The notes under the pieces: model-generated
What the model was told of the DNA's origin: nothing
What the model saw: only the letters and a program-made list of their open reading frames with translations
Databases searched by the model: none
Translations under genes and position numbers: made by a program
Shown: positions 23,655-35,218 of the stretch, piece after piece
Layout of the letters: every line of letters begins with the position of its first letter
Position numbering within the stretch: the stretch's first letter is position 1
Assembly: GCA_933228675.1 (NCBI GenBank)
Contig: OW121741.1
Span: 34,973,952 to 35,037,951, forward strand
Source of the DNA: Stomorhina lunata
Lineage: Eukaryota > Arthropoda > Insecta > Diptera > Rhiniidae
Direction of reading: 5' to 3'
Length of the DNA: 64,000 bases

Positions 23655-26600
23655 AAACATTGTTTGAAATAAATGTAAAAAAAAAATTTTTATACAAAAA
23701 TTTTTCTTTAGAAAATTTTTCCGTAGAAAATTTTTTACCAAAAATTTTTTTTATAGAAAAATTTTTGATAAAAAAAAATTGTTTATACAAAAATGATAAA
23801 AACACACATAAAAAAACATTTTCTATAGAAAAAGTTTTGGTAAAAAAAATGTTCGAAAAAAAATTTTTCATAAGAAAATGTTCTATAAAAATGTTTTTCT
23901 ATAGAAAAATTTTGCATAAAAAAAGTTTTTGATACAAAAAATTTTATAGTAAAATTTTTGATGAAAAAAAATTTTCTATAGAAATTTTTGTAAAAAAAAT
24001 TTACTATAGAAAAATTTTTGATAAAAATGTTTTCTATAGAAAAATTTTTGATAAAAAAAAATTTCTATAGAAAAATTTTTGATAAAAATGTTTTTCTATA
24101 GAAAAATTTTGCATAAAAAAAGTTTTTGATACAAAAAATTTTATAGTAAAATTTTTGATGAAAAAAAATTTTCTCTAGAAATTTTTGTAAAAAAAATTTA
24201 CTATAGAAAAATTTTTGATAAAAATGTTTTCTATAGAAAAATTTTTGATAAAAAAATTTCTATAGAAAAATTTTTGTAAAAAATTTTCTATAGAAAAATT
24301 TTTGGTAAAAAATTTTCTATAGAAAAATTTTTGGTAAAAAATTTTCTATAGAAAAATTTTTGGTGAAAAAATTTTCTATAGAAAAATTTTTGGTGAAAAA
24401 ATTTTCTATAGAAATATTTTTGGTAAAAAATTGTTCTATACAAAAAGTGTTGATAAGAAATTTTGCATACAAAAATTTTTGATAAAAAAATTTTCTATAG
24501 AAAAATTTTTGATAACAAAATTTTCTATAGAAAAATTTTTGATAAAAAAATTTTCTATAGAAAAATTTTTGGTAAAAAATTGTCTATACAAAAATTGTTA
24601 GTAAAAAAATTTTCTATAGAAAAATTTTTGATAAAAAATTTTCTATAGAAAAATTTTTGATAAAACAAATTTTCTATAGAAAAATTTTTGATAAAAAATT
24701 TTCTATAGAAAATTTTTGATAATAAAATTTTCTGTAGAAAATTAATTATTTCTAAGGAATGTATAAATCACAAAAAAAGCTTTTATATCGGATTAAAAAT
24801 TTGACTTCTGGTTCGTTTTTAATTATTGAAAAAAAATTTTCTATAGAAATTTTTGTAAAAAAAATTTACTATAGAAAAATTTTTGATAAAAATGTTTTCT
24901 ATAGAAAAATTTTTGATAAAAAAAATTTTCTATAGAAAAATTTTTGATAATAAATTTTTTTTTTGCTTTTATAAAAATTATTCTATCAAAAATTTTTTTA
25001 TGAAAAATGTTTTTGTTGAAAATTTTTTTATCAAATGTTTTTCAATAGATTTTTTTTATCAAAAATTTTCGGATAGAAAATTTTTTTATCAAAAATTTTT
25101 TCATCAAAAATTTTCTATCAGAGCTTTTTTTATGGAAAATTTTCTTATCAAAAATTTTTCTAGAGAATTTTTTTTATATTTATCTATAGAAAATTTTTTT
25201 ACTAAAAAATCTTTGTATAGACATTTTTTTTATCTAAAATGTTTTTTTATAGAAAATTTTTCTATAGAAAATTTTTTTATCAAAAATTTTTCTATAGAAA
25301 ACTTTCTTTTTAAAAACTTTTCTGGATAATTTTTAATTTTTTTATCAAAAATTTTCTATAGAAAATTTTTTTATCAAAAATTTTCTACAGAAAATTTTAT
25401 TATCAAAAATTTTCTACAGAAAATTTTATTATCAAAAATTTTTCTGTAGAAAATTTTTTTTATCAAAAATTTTTCTATAGTAAATTTTTTTTACAAAAAT
25501 TTCTATAGAAAATTTTTTTTCAATAATTAAAAACGAACCAGAAGTCAAATTTTTAATCCGATATAAAAGCTTTTTTTTTGTGATTTATACATTCCTTAGA
25601 AATAATTAATTTTCTACAGAAAATTTTATTATCAAAAATTTTCTATAGAAAATTTTTTTATCAAAAATTTTTCATAGAAAACTTTCTTTTTAAAAACTTT
25701 TCTGGATAATTTTTAATTTTTTTATCAAAAATTTTCTATAGAAAATTTTTGTATCAAAAATTTTCTACAGAAAATTTTATTATCAAAAATTTTTCTATAG
25801 AAAATTTTTTTTATCAAAAATTTTTCTATAGAAAACATTTTTATCAAAAATTTTTCTATAGTAAATTTTTTTTACAAAAATTTCTATAGAAAATTTTTTT
25901 TCAATAATTAAAAACGAACCAGAAGTCAAATTTTTAATCCGATATAAAAGCTTTTTTTGTGATTTATACATTCCTTAGAAATAATTAATTTTCTACAGAA
26001 AATTTTATTATCAAAAATTTTCTATAGAAAATTTTTTATCAAAAATTTTTCTATAGAAAATTTTTTATCAAAAATTTTTCTATAGAAAATTTTTTATCAA
26101 AAATTTTTCTATAGAAAATTTTTTTACTAACAATTTTTGTATAGACAATTTTTTACCAAAAATTTTTCTATAGAAAATTTTTTTATCAAAAATTTTTCTA
26201 TAGAAAATTTTTGATAAAAAATTTTTCTAAAGAAAACTTTTTGATAAAAAATTGTTCTAAAGAAAACTTTTTGATAAAAAATTTTTCTAAAGAAAACTTT
26301 TTGATAAAAAATTTTTCTTAAGAAAACTTTTTGATAAAAAATTTTTTGATAAAAAAATGTTCTCCAAAAAAATCTTGATAAAATAATTTTCTATAGAAAA
26401 ATTTTTGATAAAAATTTTCGATAAAAGAAGTTTTGATAGAAAAGTTTTTTATAGAAAAATTTTTGATGAAAAAATTTTCAATAGAAAAATTTTTTATAAA
26501 AAAATTTTCTATCGAAAAATTTTTGAAAAAAAAAATCTATACAAAAACATTTGATAAAAAATATTCAATAAAAACATTTTTGATAAAAAAAAATTTCGAT

Positions 26601-26995
26601 AGAACAATTTTTGATAAAAACAATCAGAATCATTTTTGAAAAAAAAAAAATTTTACTTAAAAAAAATTTTTGACAAAAAATTTTTTCTATAGAAAAATTT
26701 TCTATGAAAAATTTTTCACAAAAAAATTTTCTAAGAAAAATTTTTTGATAAAAAAATTTTCAAAGAAAAATTTTTTGTTAAAAAATTTTTTAAGAAAAAT
26801 TTTTAATAAAAAATTGTCTATAAAAAAATTTTCTTAGAAAAATTTTTTATAAAAAATTTCCTTTAGAAAAATTTTTGATAAAAAAAATTTCTATAGAAAA
26901 ATTTTTGATAAAAAAAATTGACTATGGAAAAATATTTGAGAAAAAAATTATCTATAGAAAAATTTTTGATAAAAAAAATATAGAATTTTCTAATG
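23655..26995. repeat. Dyad array C, strand-switching (TCTATAGA core)
   Basis: Over 3.3 kb the array uses the dyad TTTTCTATAGAAAA with spacers such as TTTTGATAAAAAA. From 23655 to about 24960 spacers read GATAAA on the plus strand. From about 24960 to 26215 they read TTTATC, and from about 26215 to the end GATAAA again. Higher-order duplications are visible: GTTTTTCTATAGAAAAATTT with GCATAAAA at 23891 and 24088, and ACTTTCTTTTTAAAAACTTT at 25301 and 25681. Translations rich in KIF, FYR and ENF are artefacts of the A/T runs. Confidence 0.9.
24745..25990. repeat. Three MITE-like inserts inside array C
   Basis: A segment of about 95 bp without dyads, with landmarks TAAGGAATGTATAAATCACA, GGATTAAAAATTTGACTTCT and GGTTCGTTTTTAATTATTG, occurs at about 24745-24840 (plus) and inverted at about 25522-25615 and 25888-25990. 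The same landmarks occur inside the MITE at 27908-28684 (about 28430-28505). The two minus copies lie in a duplication of about 380 bp of the array. Confidence 0.8.
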
Positions 26996-27902
26996 GTTCA
27001 AAATTGAATTCAGTTTTGAAGGGTGTCCTAGAGTCTAGCTTGACCGACTCCTTCTGACTTGTTTACCATTTCATTTTGTTATTCTCATTAATTTTATTGA
27101 AACAATTTATTCTATTTTGAAAGCTGTCAAACTCATCATTATTTTAAAATTCTCCTCTGGTTTATAGATTTTCTTTTCAATTCATTTCTTTTAATTATAT
27201 TAATAGACTTGACAATAATTTTTTATTGCATAACAAAAAAAATATCTTATTTCTTAATAATTCATGAATAATTTTCTACAGCACAAAGATATTAATTATT
27301 CAAATTATAATATTGTCCTAAAGGAAGATAGACGAGTGTTAAAATAGAGAAATACAAAGAAGCAGGAAAAGTTTATGATATTAAATAAAATGGGAAAAAA
27401 GGATTTTAAAAGCCTACAGGAGCAGAATTTTAAAAGAGAAGATAACTTAAAACTACAAAAAATTACTTACAATTTTGAATAATGAATATTTATTAAAGAC
27501 ATCGTATAGAAAGACAGACATACCTGAAAATGGAGAAAAAATAAGAGAAATATTTAGTTTAGCAAAATTTTAAATATTTAAAAAATTTAAGAATAAATAA
27601 AGAACTTGTATTAAATTCCTAGTATTCAAAATCAAATTTTGTTCAAAAAAAATATCAGAACTACCCAATGATTTAAAAATTATCAACTGCAATTTTTTCA
27701 TATTTTATGAAGAAAATATTTCTCTAGATAAATTCAAGTTAAGAAATACACAAAAATTTCTTAATATGATATATTATATTTTACTCGTAACTCGTACTCT
27801 ATAAATTTATGATTTGTACAAATATTTTGTAGATTTTATTGTTCCTTTTTAGCATAACTCAACAGAAATGTTTGTTTTTGCAACACGCGCGCTTTTTGTG
27901 GC
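26996..27902. other. Intergenic, no gene seen
   Basis: This is AT-rich sequence between array C and the MITE. No repeat unit or supported reading frame is visible. Confidence 0.4.
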
Positions 27903-27907
27903 AGCCG

Positions 27908-28684
27908 CACAGTGGGTTGAAACGAACTATTTTAGGGAAATAATTCCAGAACATTGAAGCTCGATTATCATGAAATTTCTCATGGCTATTGGGGAGGAGT
28001 ATTTGAGATTAAGTTTAGAATTTGGTATATGTAGACTTATTAGAAGAGGAGCTATATGCCCTCAAGGTAGGGCACATGGAAAATTAAAAACGATTCAAAG
28101 TCACATTTTTGATCCAATTTAAAAGAGGAGAAGTATTCGAGCCTTAGTTTAGAATTTGGATTCTGTAGACTTATAAGGAGGGGAGCTATATGCCCTCAAA
28201 GTACTGGGTTTTTAGAAAACGATCCAGACACATTTTAAATCCATTACAAACGATTTTTTATATCTTATGTATGAAATTTACTAGCTGAGATCTACAAAAA
28301 ATATTTTCAAATGTATATTTTATCTCCTATAGTTTATGAAATATTCGACTCTGAAATTCAAGTCTTTAACGAATTTTATTAATATCGGATACAAAATTTT
28401 CCCGATTTTTCCGAAATTTGTTTTGTTTTATTTCTAAGGAATGTATAAATCACAAAAATCGGATTTAAGATATGACGTCTGGTTCGTTTTAAAATTTCGA
28501 AAAACCTGAGATGACCTACGTTGAGGGCATATAGCTTCCCTCCTAGTAAGTCTACTCACTCCAAATTCTAAACTTTAGCTCAAATACGTCTTTCTCCTCA
28601 ATTGTCATGTGAAATTTCAATCGAGCTTACCTTTTAAAAATTCTTGAATTATATCCCAAAATTTTTCTTCATCATCCCACTGTG
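27908..28684. mobile_element. MITE with CACAGTG ends and 5-bp target duplication
   Basis: Seen: 777 bp with inverted ends, CACAGTGGG on the left and CCCACTGTG on the right. Imperfect TIRs extend about 180 bp and include AGTTTAGAATTTGG and GAGCTATATGCCCTCAA. The flanks repeat AGCCG at 27903-27907 and 28685-28689. The left side holds an internal duplication with a step of about 131 bp. There is no transposase frame. Known: Transib elements have TIRs beginning CAC-A/T-ATG and make 5-bp, often GC-rich duplications, and their ends resemble the V(D)J signal heptamer CACAGTG. Inference: a Transib-like non-autonomous element. A hAT type would give 8 bp and does not fit. Confidence 0.75.
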
Positions 28685-28689
28685 AGCCG

Positions 28690-29100
28690 TAGGAGTAGGG
28701 GGCAAGTTATAAATTCTTGAAAAATATTGGATTTTCTTTTATTGTACTTATTTGTATAAACTGCAGAAATGAATGAAAAAAAAAAAACAAAACTTTATGC
28801 ATTTTAAATCCTCTTGTTGTCTTTTTTACTGCTAAAAGCAATGAAGTCAACTACGAAAGGAGGAGAAAAGGGAAAATCTTGGGCTTTCTGAGGAACTGAA
28901 AAATCCGTGGTTGTGCATTTTAAGTAAATTCTATTTTAAGGTTTATTTTTTGTTAAGCACTTATATTTATTTTTATGATGTTTTGTTATAACTCGAATAA
29001 CAAACAAATTATAGAGATTTTCGAATCATGGTTATTCCAAAGTTTTGGTTCTATTTTAATTCATAGAGTAGGATCACTACCTACAATGATGAAATTTTGC
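28690..29100. other. Intergenic, no gene seen
   Basis: This is a short stretch between the MITE and satellite D. A small frame starts near 28975 and runs into the satellite; it is not supported. Confidence 0.4.
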
Positions 29101-29104
29101 ATAC

Positions 29105-32100
29105 TTGAAATTTCCTATTTGAAATTTCCTATTTTTATAGGAAATTTTTCAAAAATTTCCTATTTTTATAGGAAATTTTTCAAAAATGTCCTATTTTTAT
29201 AGGAAATTTTTCAAAAATGTCCTATTTTTATAGGAAATTTTTCAAAAATTTCCTATTTTTTATAGGAAATTTTTCAAAAATTTCCTATTTTTATAGGAAA
29301 TTTTTCAAAAATTTCCTATTTTTACAGGAAATTTTTCAAAAATTTCCTATTTTTACAGGAAATTTTTCAAAAATTTCCTATTTTTATAGGAAATTTTTCA
29401 AAAATTTCCTATTTTTATAGGAAATTTTTCAAAAATTTCCTATTTTTATAGGAAATTTTTCAAAAATTTCCTATTTTTATAGGAAATTTTTCAAAAATTT
29501 CCTATTTTTATAGGAAATTTTTCAAAAATTTCCTATTTTTATAGGAAATTTTTCAAAAATTTCCTATTTTTATAGGAAATTTTTCAAAAATTTCCTATTT
29601 TTATAGGAAATTTTTCAAAAATTTCCTATTTTTATAGGAAATTTTTCAAAAATTTCCTATTTTTATAGGAAATTTTTCAAAAATTTCCTATTTTTATAGG
29701 AAATTTTTCAAAAATTTCCTATTTTTATAGGAAATTTTTCAAAAATTTCCTATTTTTATAGGAAATTTTTCAAAAATTTCCTATTTTTATAGGAAATTTT
29801 TCAAAAATTTCCTGTTTTTATAGGAAATTTTTCAAAAATTTCCTATTTTTATAGGAATTTTTTCAAAAATTTCCTATTTTTATAGGAAATTTTTCAAAAA
29901 TTTCCTATTTTTATAGGAAATTTTTCAAAAATTTCCTATTTTTATAGGAAATTTTTCAAAAATTTCCTATTTTTATAGAAAATTTTTCAAAAATTTCCTA
30001 TTTTTATAGGAAATTTTTCAAAAATTTCCTATTTTTATAGGAAATTTTTCAAAAATTTCCTATTTTTATAGGAAATTTTTCAAAAATTTCCTATTTTTAT
30101 AGGAAATTTTTCAAAAATTTCCTATTTTTATAGGAAATTTTTCAAAAATTTCCTATTTTTATAGGAAATTTTTCAAAAATTTCCTATTTTTATAGGAAAT
30201 TTTTCAAAAATTTCCTATTTTTATAGGAAATTTTTCAAAAATTTCCTATTTTTATAGGAAATTTTTCAAAAATTTCCTATTTTTATAGGAAATTTTTCAA
30301 AAATTTCCTATTTTTATAGGAAATTTTTCAAAAATTTCCTATTTTTATAGGAAATTTTTCAAAAATTTCCTATTTTTATAGGAAATTTTTCAAAAATTTC
30401 CTATTTTTATAGGAAATTTTTCAAAAATTTCCTATTTTTATAGGAAATTTTTCAAAAATTTCCTATTTTTATAGGAAAATTTTCAAAAATTTCCTATTTT
30501 TATAGGAAATTTTTCAAAAATTTCCTATTTTTATAGGAAAATTTTCAAAAATTTCCTATTTTTATAGGAAATTTTTCAAAAATTTCCTATTTTTATAGGA
30601 AATTTTTCAAAAATTTCCTATTTTTATAGGAAATTTTTCAAAAATTTCCTATTTTTATAGGAAATTTTTCAAAAATTTCCTATTTTTATAGGAAATTTTT
30701 CAAAAATTTCCTATTTTTATAGGAAATTTTTCAAAAATTTCCTATTTTTATAGGAAATTTTTCAAAAATTTCCTATTTTTATAGGAAATTTTTCAAAAAT
30801 TTCCTATTTTTATAGGAAATTTTTCAAAAATTTCCTATTTTTATAGGAAATTTTTCAAAAATTTCCTATTTTTATAGGAAATTTTTCAAAAATTTCCTAT
30901 TTTTATAGGAAATTTTTCAAAAAATTTCCTATTTTTATAGGAAATTTTTCAAAAATTTCCCATTTTTCAAAATTTCCTATTTCAAAAATTTCCTATTTTT
31001 ATAGGAAATTTTTCAAAAATTTCCTATTTTTTATAGGAAATTTTTCAAAAATTTCCTATTTTTATAGGAAATTTTTCAAAAATTTCCTATTTTTATAGGA
31101 AATTTTTCAAAAATTTCCTATTTTTATAGGAAATTTTTCAAAAATTTCCTATTTTTATAGGAAATTTTTCAAAAATTTCCTATTTTTATAGGAAATTTTT
31201 CAAAAATTTCCTATTTTTATAGGAAATTTTTCAAAAATTTCCTATTTTTATAGGAAATTTTTCAAAAATTTCCTATTTTTATAGGAAATTTTTCAAAAAT
31301 TTCCTATTTTTATAGGAAAATTTTCAAAAATTTCCTATTTTTATAGGAAATTTTTCAAAAATTTCCTATTTTTATAGGAAATTTTTCAAAAATTTCTATT
31401 TTTATAGGAAATTTTTCAAAAATTTCCTATTTTTATAGGAAATTTTTCAAAAATTTTCTATTTTTATAGGAAATTTTTCAAAAATTTCCTATTTTTATAG
31501 GAAATTTTTCAAAAATTTCCTATAAAAATAGGAAATTTTTCAAAAATTTCCTATAAAAATAGGAAATTTTTCAAAAATTTCCTATTTTTAAAGGAAATTT
31601 TTGAAAAATTTCCTATTTTTATAGGAAATTTTTCAAAAATTTTCTATTTTTATAGGAAATTTTTCAAAAATGTTCTATTTTTATAGGAAATTTTTTAAAA
31701 ATTTCCTATTTTTATAGGAAATTTTTCAAAAATTTCCTATTTTTATAGGAAATTTTTCAAAAATTTCCTATTTTTATAGGAAATTTTTCAAAAATTTCCT
31801 ATTTTTATAGGAAATTTTACAAAAATTTCCTATTTTTATAGGAAATTTTTCAAAAATTTTATAGGAAATTTTTCAAAAATTTCCTATTTTTATAGGAAAT
31901 TTTTCAAAAATTTCCTATTTTTATAGGAAATTTTTCAAAAATTTCCTATTTTTATAGGAAATTTTTCAAAAATTTCCTATTTTTATAGGAAATTTTTAAA
32001 AATTTCCTATTTTTATAGGAAATTTTTCAAAAATTTCCTATTTTTATAGGAAATTTTTCAAAAATTTCCTATTTTTATAGGAAATTTTTCAAAAATTTCC

Positions 32101-32545
32101 TATTTTCATAGGAAATTTTTCAAAAATTTCCTATTTTTATAGGAAATTTTTCAAAAATTTCCTATTTTTATAGGAAATTTTTCAAAAATTTCCTATTTTT
32201 ATAGGAAATTTTTCAAAAATTTCCTATTTTTATAGGAAATTTTTGAAAAATTTCCTATTTTTATAGGAAATTTTTCAAAAATTTCCTATTTTTATAGAAA
32301 ATTTTTCAAAAATTTCCTATTTTTATAGGAAATTTTTCAAAAATTTCCTATTTTTATAGTAAATTTTTCAAAAATTTTCTATTTTTATAGGAAATTTTTC
32401 AAAAATTTCCTATTTTTATAGGAAATTTTTCAAAAATTTCCTATTTTTATAGGAAATTTTTCAAAAATTTCCTTTTTTATAGGAAATTTTTCAAAAATTT
32501 CCTATTTTTATAGGAAATTTTTCAAAAATTTTCTATTTTTATTTT
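29105..32545. repeat. Satellite array D, 31-bp double-dyad unit
   Basis: About 110 tandem copies of a 31-bp unit are present; the TAGGAAA step is 31 bp over most of the array. Each unit is nearly wholly self-complementary. One dyad is TTTCCTAT-TTTT-ATAGGAAA, an 8-bp stem with a four-base loop. The other is GGAAATTTTT-C-AAAAATTTCC. Homogeneity is high, with scattered single changes (GGAAAATTTTC near 30475, 30536 and 31316) and some shortened units near 30960, 31850 and 32470. Two adjacent units at 31519-31563 have the first loop inverted to AAAA. Long frames arise because 31 is not a multiple of three and the unit has no stop on one strand. Confidence 0.97.
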
Positions 32546-33480
32546 TGAACAAATTTCTGTATTTCAAAGAATTTTTGTATTTAACGTTTTAAGTTGTATT
32601 TAACTTAATACAACTACCAACTTTATTCGGAATACTTATTAAATCAGTAGCTATAAATCAGTAGCTTTTAATCCATTTCATTTTCCCTAAAGTCACAAAA
32701 ATTCACATTTCCATTTTTTCATATTTATTATTAAATTTATTTAAAATTTCCATTTTGTGGATATTTAACCTACTTTTTACTTAATTTGATTTTATTATTT
32801 GTATAATATTTAATTTGATTAATTACCGTCAGGCGCCTGTTTATTTGTATTAAATTCCAGAAAAAAAAACAATTTAATTAATAATATTATTTATTTAAAT
32901 GTATTAACATATTTTTCCAGCTTTTTCCCAATAAAGCTTTTATAATTTTGTATTCAAATAAAAAAAAATCCTTTTTAATAATTAAGGTTAAATTTTTTTA
33001 ATAAATTTCATTCTATCATATGATTTTTTTGCGTTAAACTTTAATTCGAATTTTTTTGTTTGATTTTTCTTGGGCTTTGAATTTAATACAAAAAATTTTA
33101 AAACCTGGTAATACTGTTAGTACTTAGTTTGTGCAATTTACAATTTGTATTTATTAACACTTAAGCCGCCATATTTAAGTAAATGAAACAAAAAAAGTTA
33201 AATAATTGATTTAAACAAAAAAAATTAAATAATGTTTCATAAACAGACAAAAGTACGAGTAATGTCAAACAATTCAAAAAGAACAAAAGAATAACAATTA
33301 ATTATAAAAAATATGTTAAATTTTTTGAGTGCTGACGGCAAATTGTTATAAATGTTAAAAATTTGCCATCAAAATCAGTGATTGAAATAAATATGTTTCA
33401 AAATGCTGTCAAACAGTTATTGGGTGTTATTTTGAAGTGAAATATGTGAAATATAGTGAAATATGCTCAGATCGAGCATC
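32546..33480. other. AT-rich intergenic, no gene seen
   Basis: The region holds long A and T runs and many short frames broken by stops. There is no repeat unit and no recognised motif. Confidence 0.4.
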
Positions 33481-33489
33481 TGAATCTGT

Positions 33490-33850
33490 ACTGAGAGTAC
33501 AGAGTGTTATACCCATACTTGAGAGTTTAAAAATGAGTACATTTAATATATTGACTCTTATACTCAAAGAATTGTCATGTTGAACATGTTTGAGTATCTT
33601 TTTCTGAGTATTTGAGCATGAAATTTGAGTATTTAACTCAATTATTGGCTCAATAGTCCGTGAATAATACTCAGTACTCTGATTAGTACTGATTATTATG
33701 CACAGACTAATGAGTCAATAATTGAGTTAAATACTCAAATTTGATGCTCAAATACTCACAAAAAGATACTCAAACATGTTAGTCATATACTGAGAGTACA
33801 GAGTACTTATATTATTTTTTATACTCAAAGAATTATCATATACTCAGAGT
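33490..33850. mobile_element. Foldback element rich in TACTC/GAGTA
   Basis: Two arms of about 85-95 bp, at about 33583-33675 and 33690-33780, are near-perfect reverse complements: AACATGTTTGAGTATCTTTT at the left, and AAAAGATACTCAAACATGTT at the right. The centre is only a few bases wide around CTGATT. Outside them GAGAGTACAGAGT occurs on both sides as a direct repeat (about 33493 and 33793). Almost every arm segment repeats GAGTA or TACTC. No TIR family is recognised, and target duplications are unclear. Confidence 0.75.
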
Positions 33851-34044
33851 ACTGAGATTTATCTTCGAACTATTGAGTATACTCATAAAACTAATGGCTC
33901 TTTTATATAAATAGTTTGATTGCTGAAGCGAACGATTTGGTGCCAGACGATTTCGTAAGAAAATAAGTTCATAAAAGTATTGGTCTAGGTTACGTAATGT
34001 TAAGTGGGTTTTTTTTCTCTTGTCAACTCCATTTGATGTAGGGA

Positions 34045-34235
34045 ATGTTTGATACCAAGAAACGGTTTTGATAGGGCTTAACTTGGTAAGACCAGACTTA
34101 TCTTGGTTATCCCTCATCTCAACTGCGGACAGTGACCCTCTGGTGGTATTATCCGGAGAACTGCGGTAACACCCGTTAATTTAGTAATAGTATGTGCCGC
34201 TAGTTCTTTCATAAGAGGTTAGGACGTCGCACTAT
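34045..34235 (+). repeat. Dispersed repeat D2 (LINE-associated)
   Basis: GGCTTAACTTGGTAAGACCA, then TTATCTTGGTTATCC, CATCTCAACTG and TGGTATTATCCGG, match 48240-48430 (same strand) and 38700-38960 and 49545-49690 (opposite). In the other three copies it is adjacent to a LINE tail, but no tail follows here. Confidence 0.7.
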
Positions 34236-34239
34236 GTCA

Positions 34240-35218
34240 CTTTTTCTGCAAAAAAGTTTTTTTTTGACAACCGCTTTTGAATAATCTAATGATGCAGTTC
34301 TATAGAGAAGAGTCTAGATAGTAAGGATTAACAATTGTTTTCAAGAAAAAGTTGTATTATGTGTTTTAAAAAAGGTATTGAAAAAGGTATTGGCTTAATG
34401 TTCTAAAACTAAAAGTGATGAAATTTTTAATCAAACCCAGTATCGACTATAGTTTCGCAGCTTTAATCTTAATGTCGATTTAATTAAGGTACAAAACCTT
34501 GGTTTTAATCTGCAGAAGATAATAACTTAATCTCGTGTATGGTTTAGGAGATATCAAGATGTCAAAAAGCTTCACAAAATTTAGTATTTTCGTTTTTTTT
34601 TTTTTGGGCAAAAATTAAATTGGCTCGGTTTTGCTTGGCGCTTCCACCACAATCACGTAAAAGGTGAAAGTATTTTCTTTAGATTAAGTGAAAAAAATTC
34701 ACAAAAATTTACTGATCGTACAACAAGCAAAAAGTGTGGCTTAACTTTTAATTAAATTTTTAATCAATTGCATTTAAGTGTAAGTCGAAGGCAGGTACCC
34801 TAGTAGTCGACCAGTTCAACCAAAATTAGTAGAACATTTTTTGGGGCAACTAATAGATGTGTGCCGAATTTCATGAAATTCTGTTGAGAACTGCGGCTCT
34901 TCTATTAGGAACAAAAATTAGCGAAAAATGCGGGTACACAACTTAAATCGGCTGTAGTTTCTTAAATATGCCCCAAACAAGAAAAAACTTTAATTTTCGT
35001 ATAATTTTGATTTTGTATATCCAAAAACCTAATTAGACTGTATTTTCTTAAATAAGCCTTTAAATGAGAAAATACTTAAATTTAGGGATAATTTTGATTT
35101 TTATATTACAAACCTAAAATGTGCTGCAGTTTCTTAAATAAGCCTCCAATTAGAGAAACCCCTAATTTATTGGCATAAATTCGGATGGTGGGTCTAAATC
35201 TAGGGTTATATATAAACT
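34240..35218. other. Intergenic, no gene seen
   Basis: No gene is visible. Around 34795-34920, GGTACCCTAG and a CCGAATTTCATGAAATTCTG phrase are reminiscent of internal HINE sequence but too diverged to assign. Confidence 0.35.

Noticed and set aside
23655..26639. Many frames rich in KIF, FYR, ENF in arrays C and E
   Set aside because: They are direct translations of A/T runs and the CTATAG dyad, found on both strands and shared only where the DNA is duplicated.
27908..28684. hAT-type MITE
   Set aside because: The CAGTGG word within the end could suggest hAT, but the flanking duplication is 5 bp and not 8 bp, and the repeated ends begin at CACAGTG.
29217..29420. Open frame in satellite D with a repeating FYRKFFKNF-type peptide
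   Set aside because: The frame comes from a 31-bp unit that lacks stops in the phases crossed. There is no start context, domain or codon bias, and it ends where a one-base indel changes phase.
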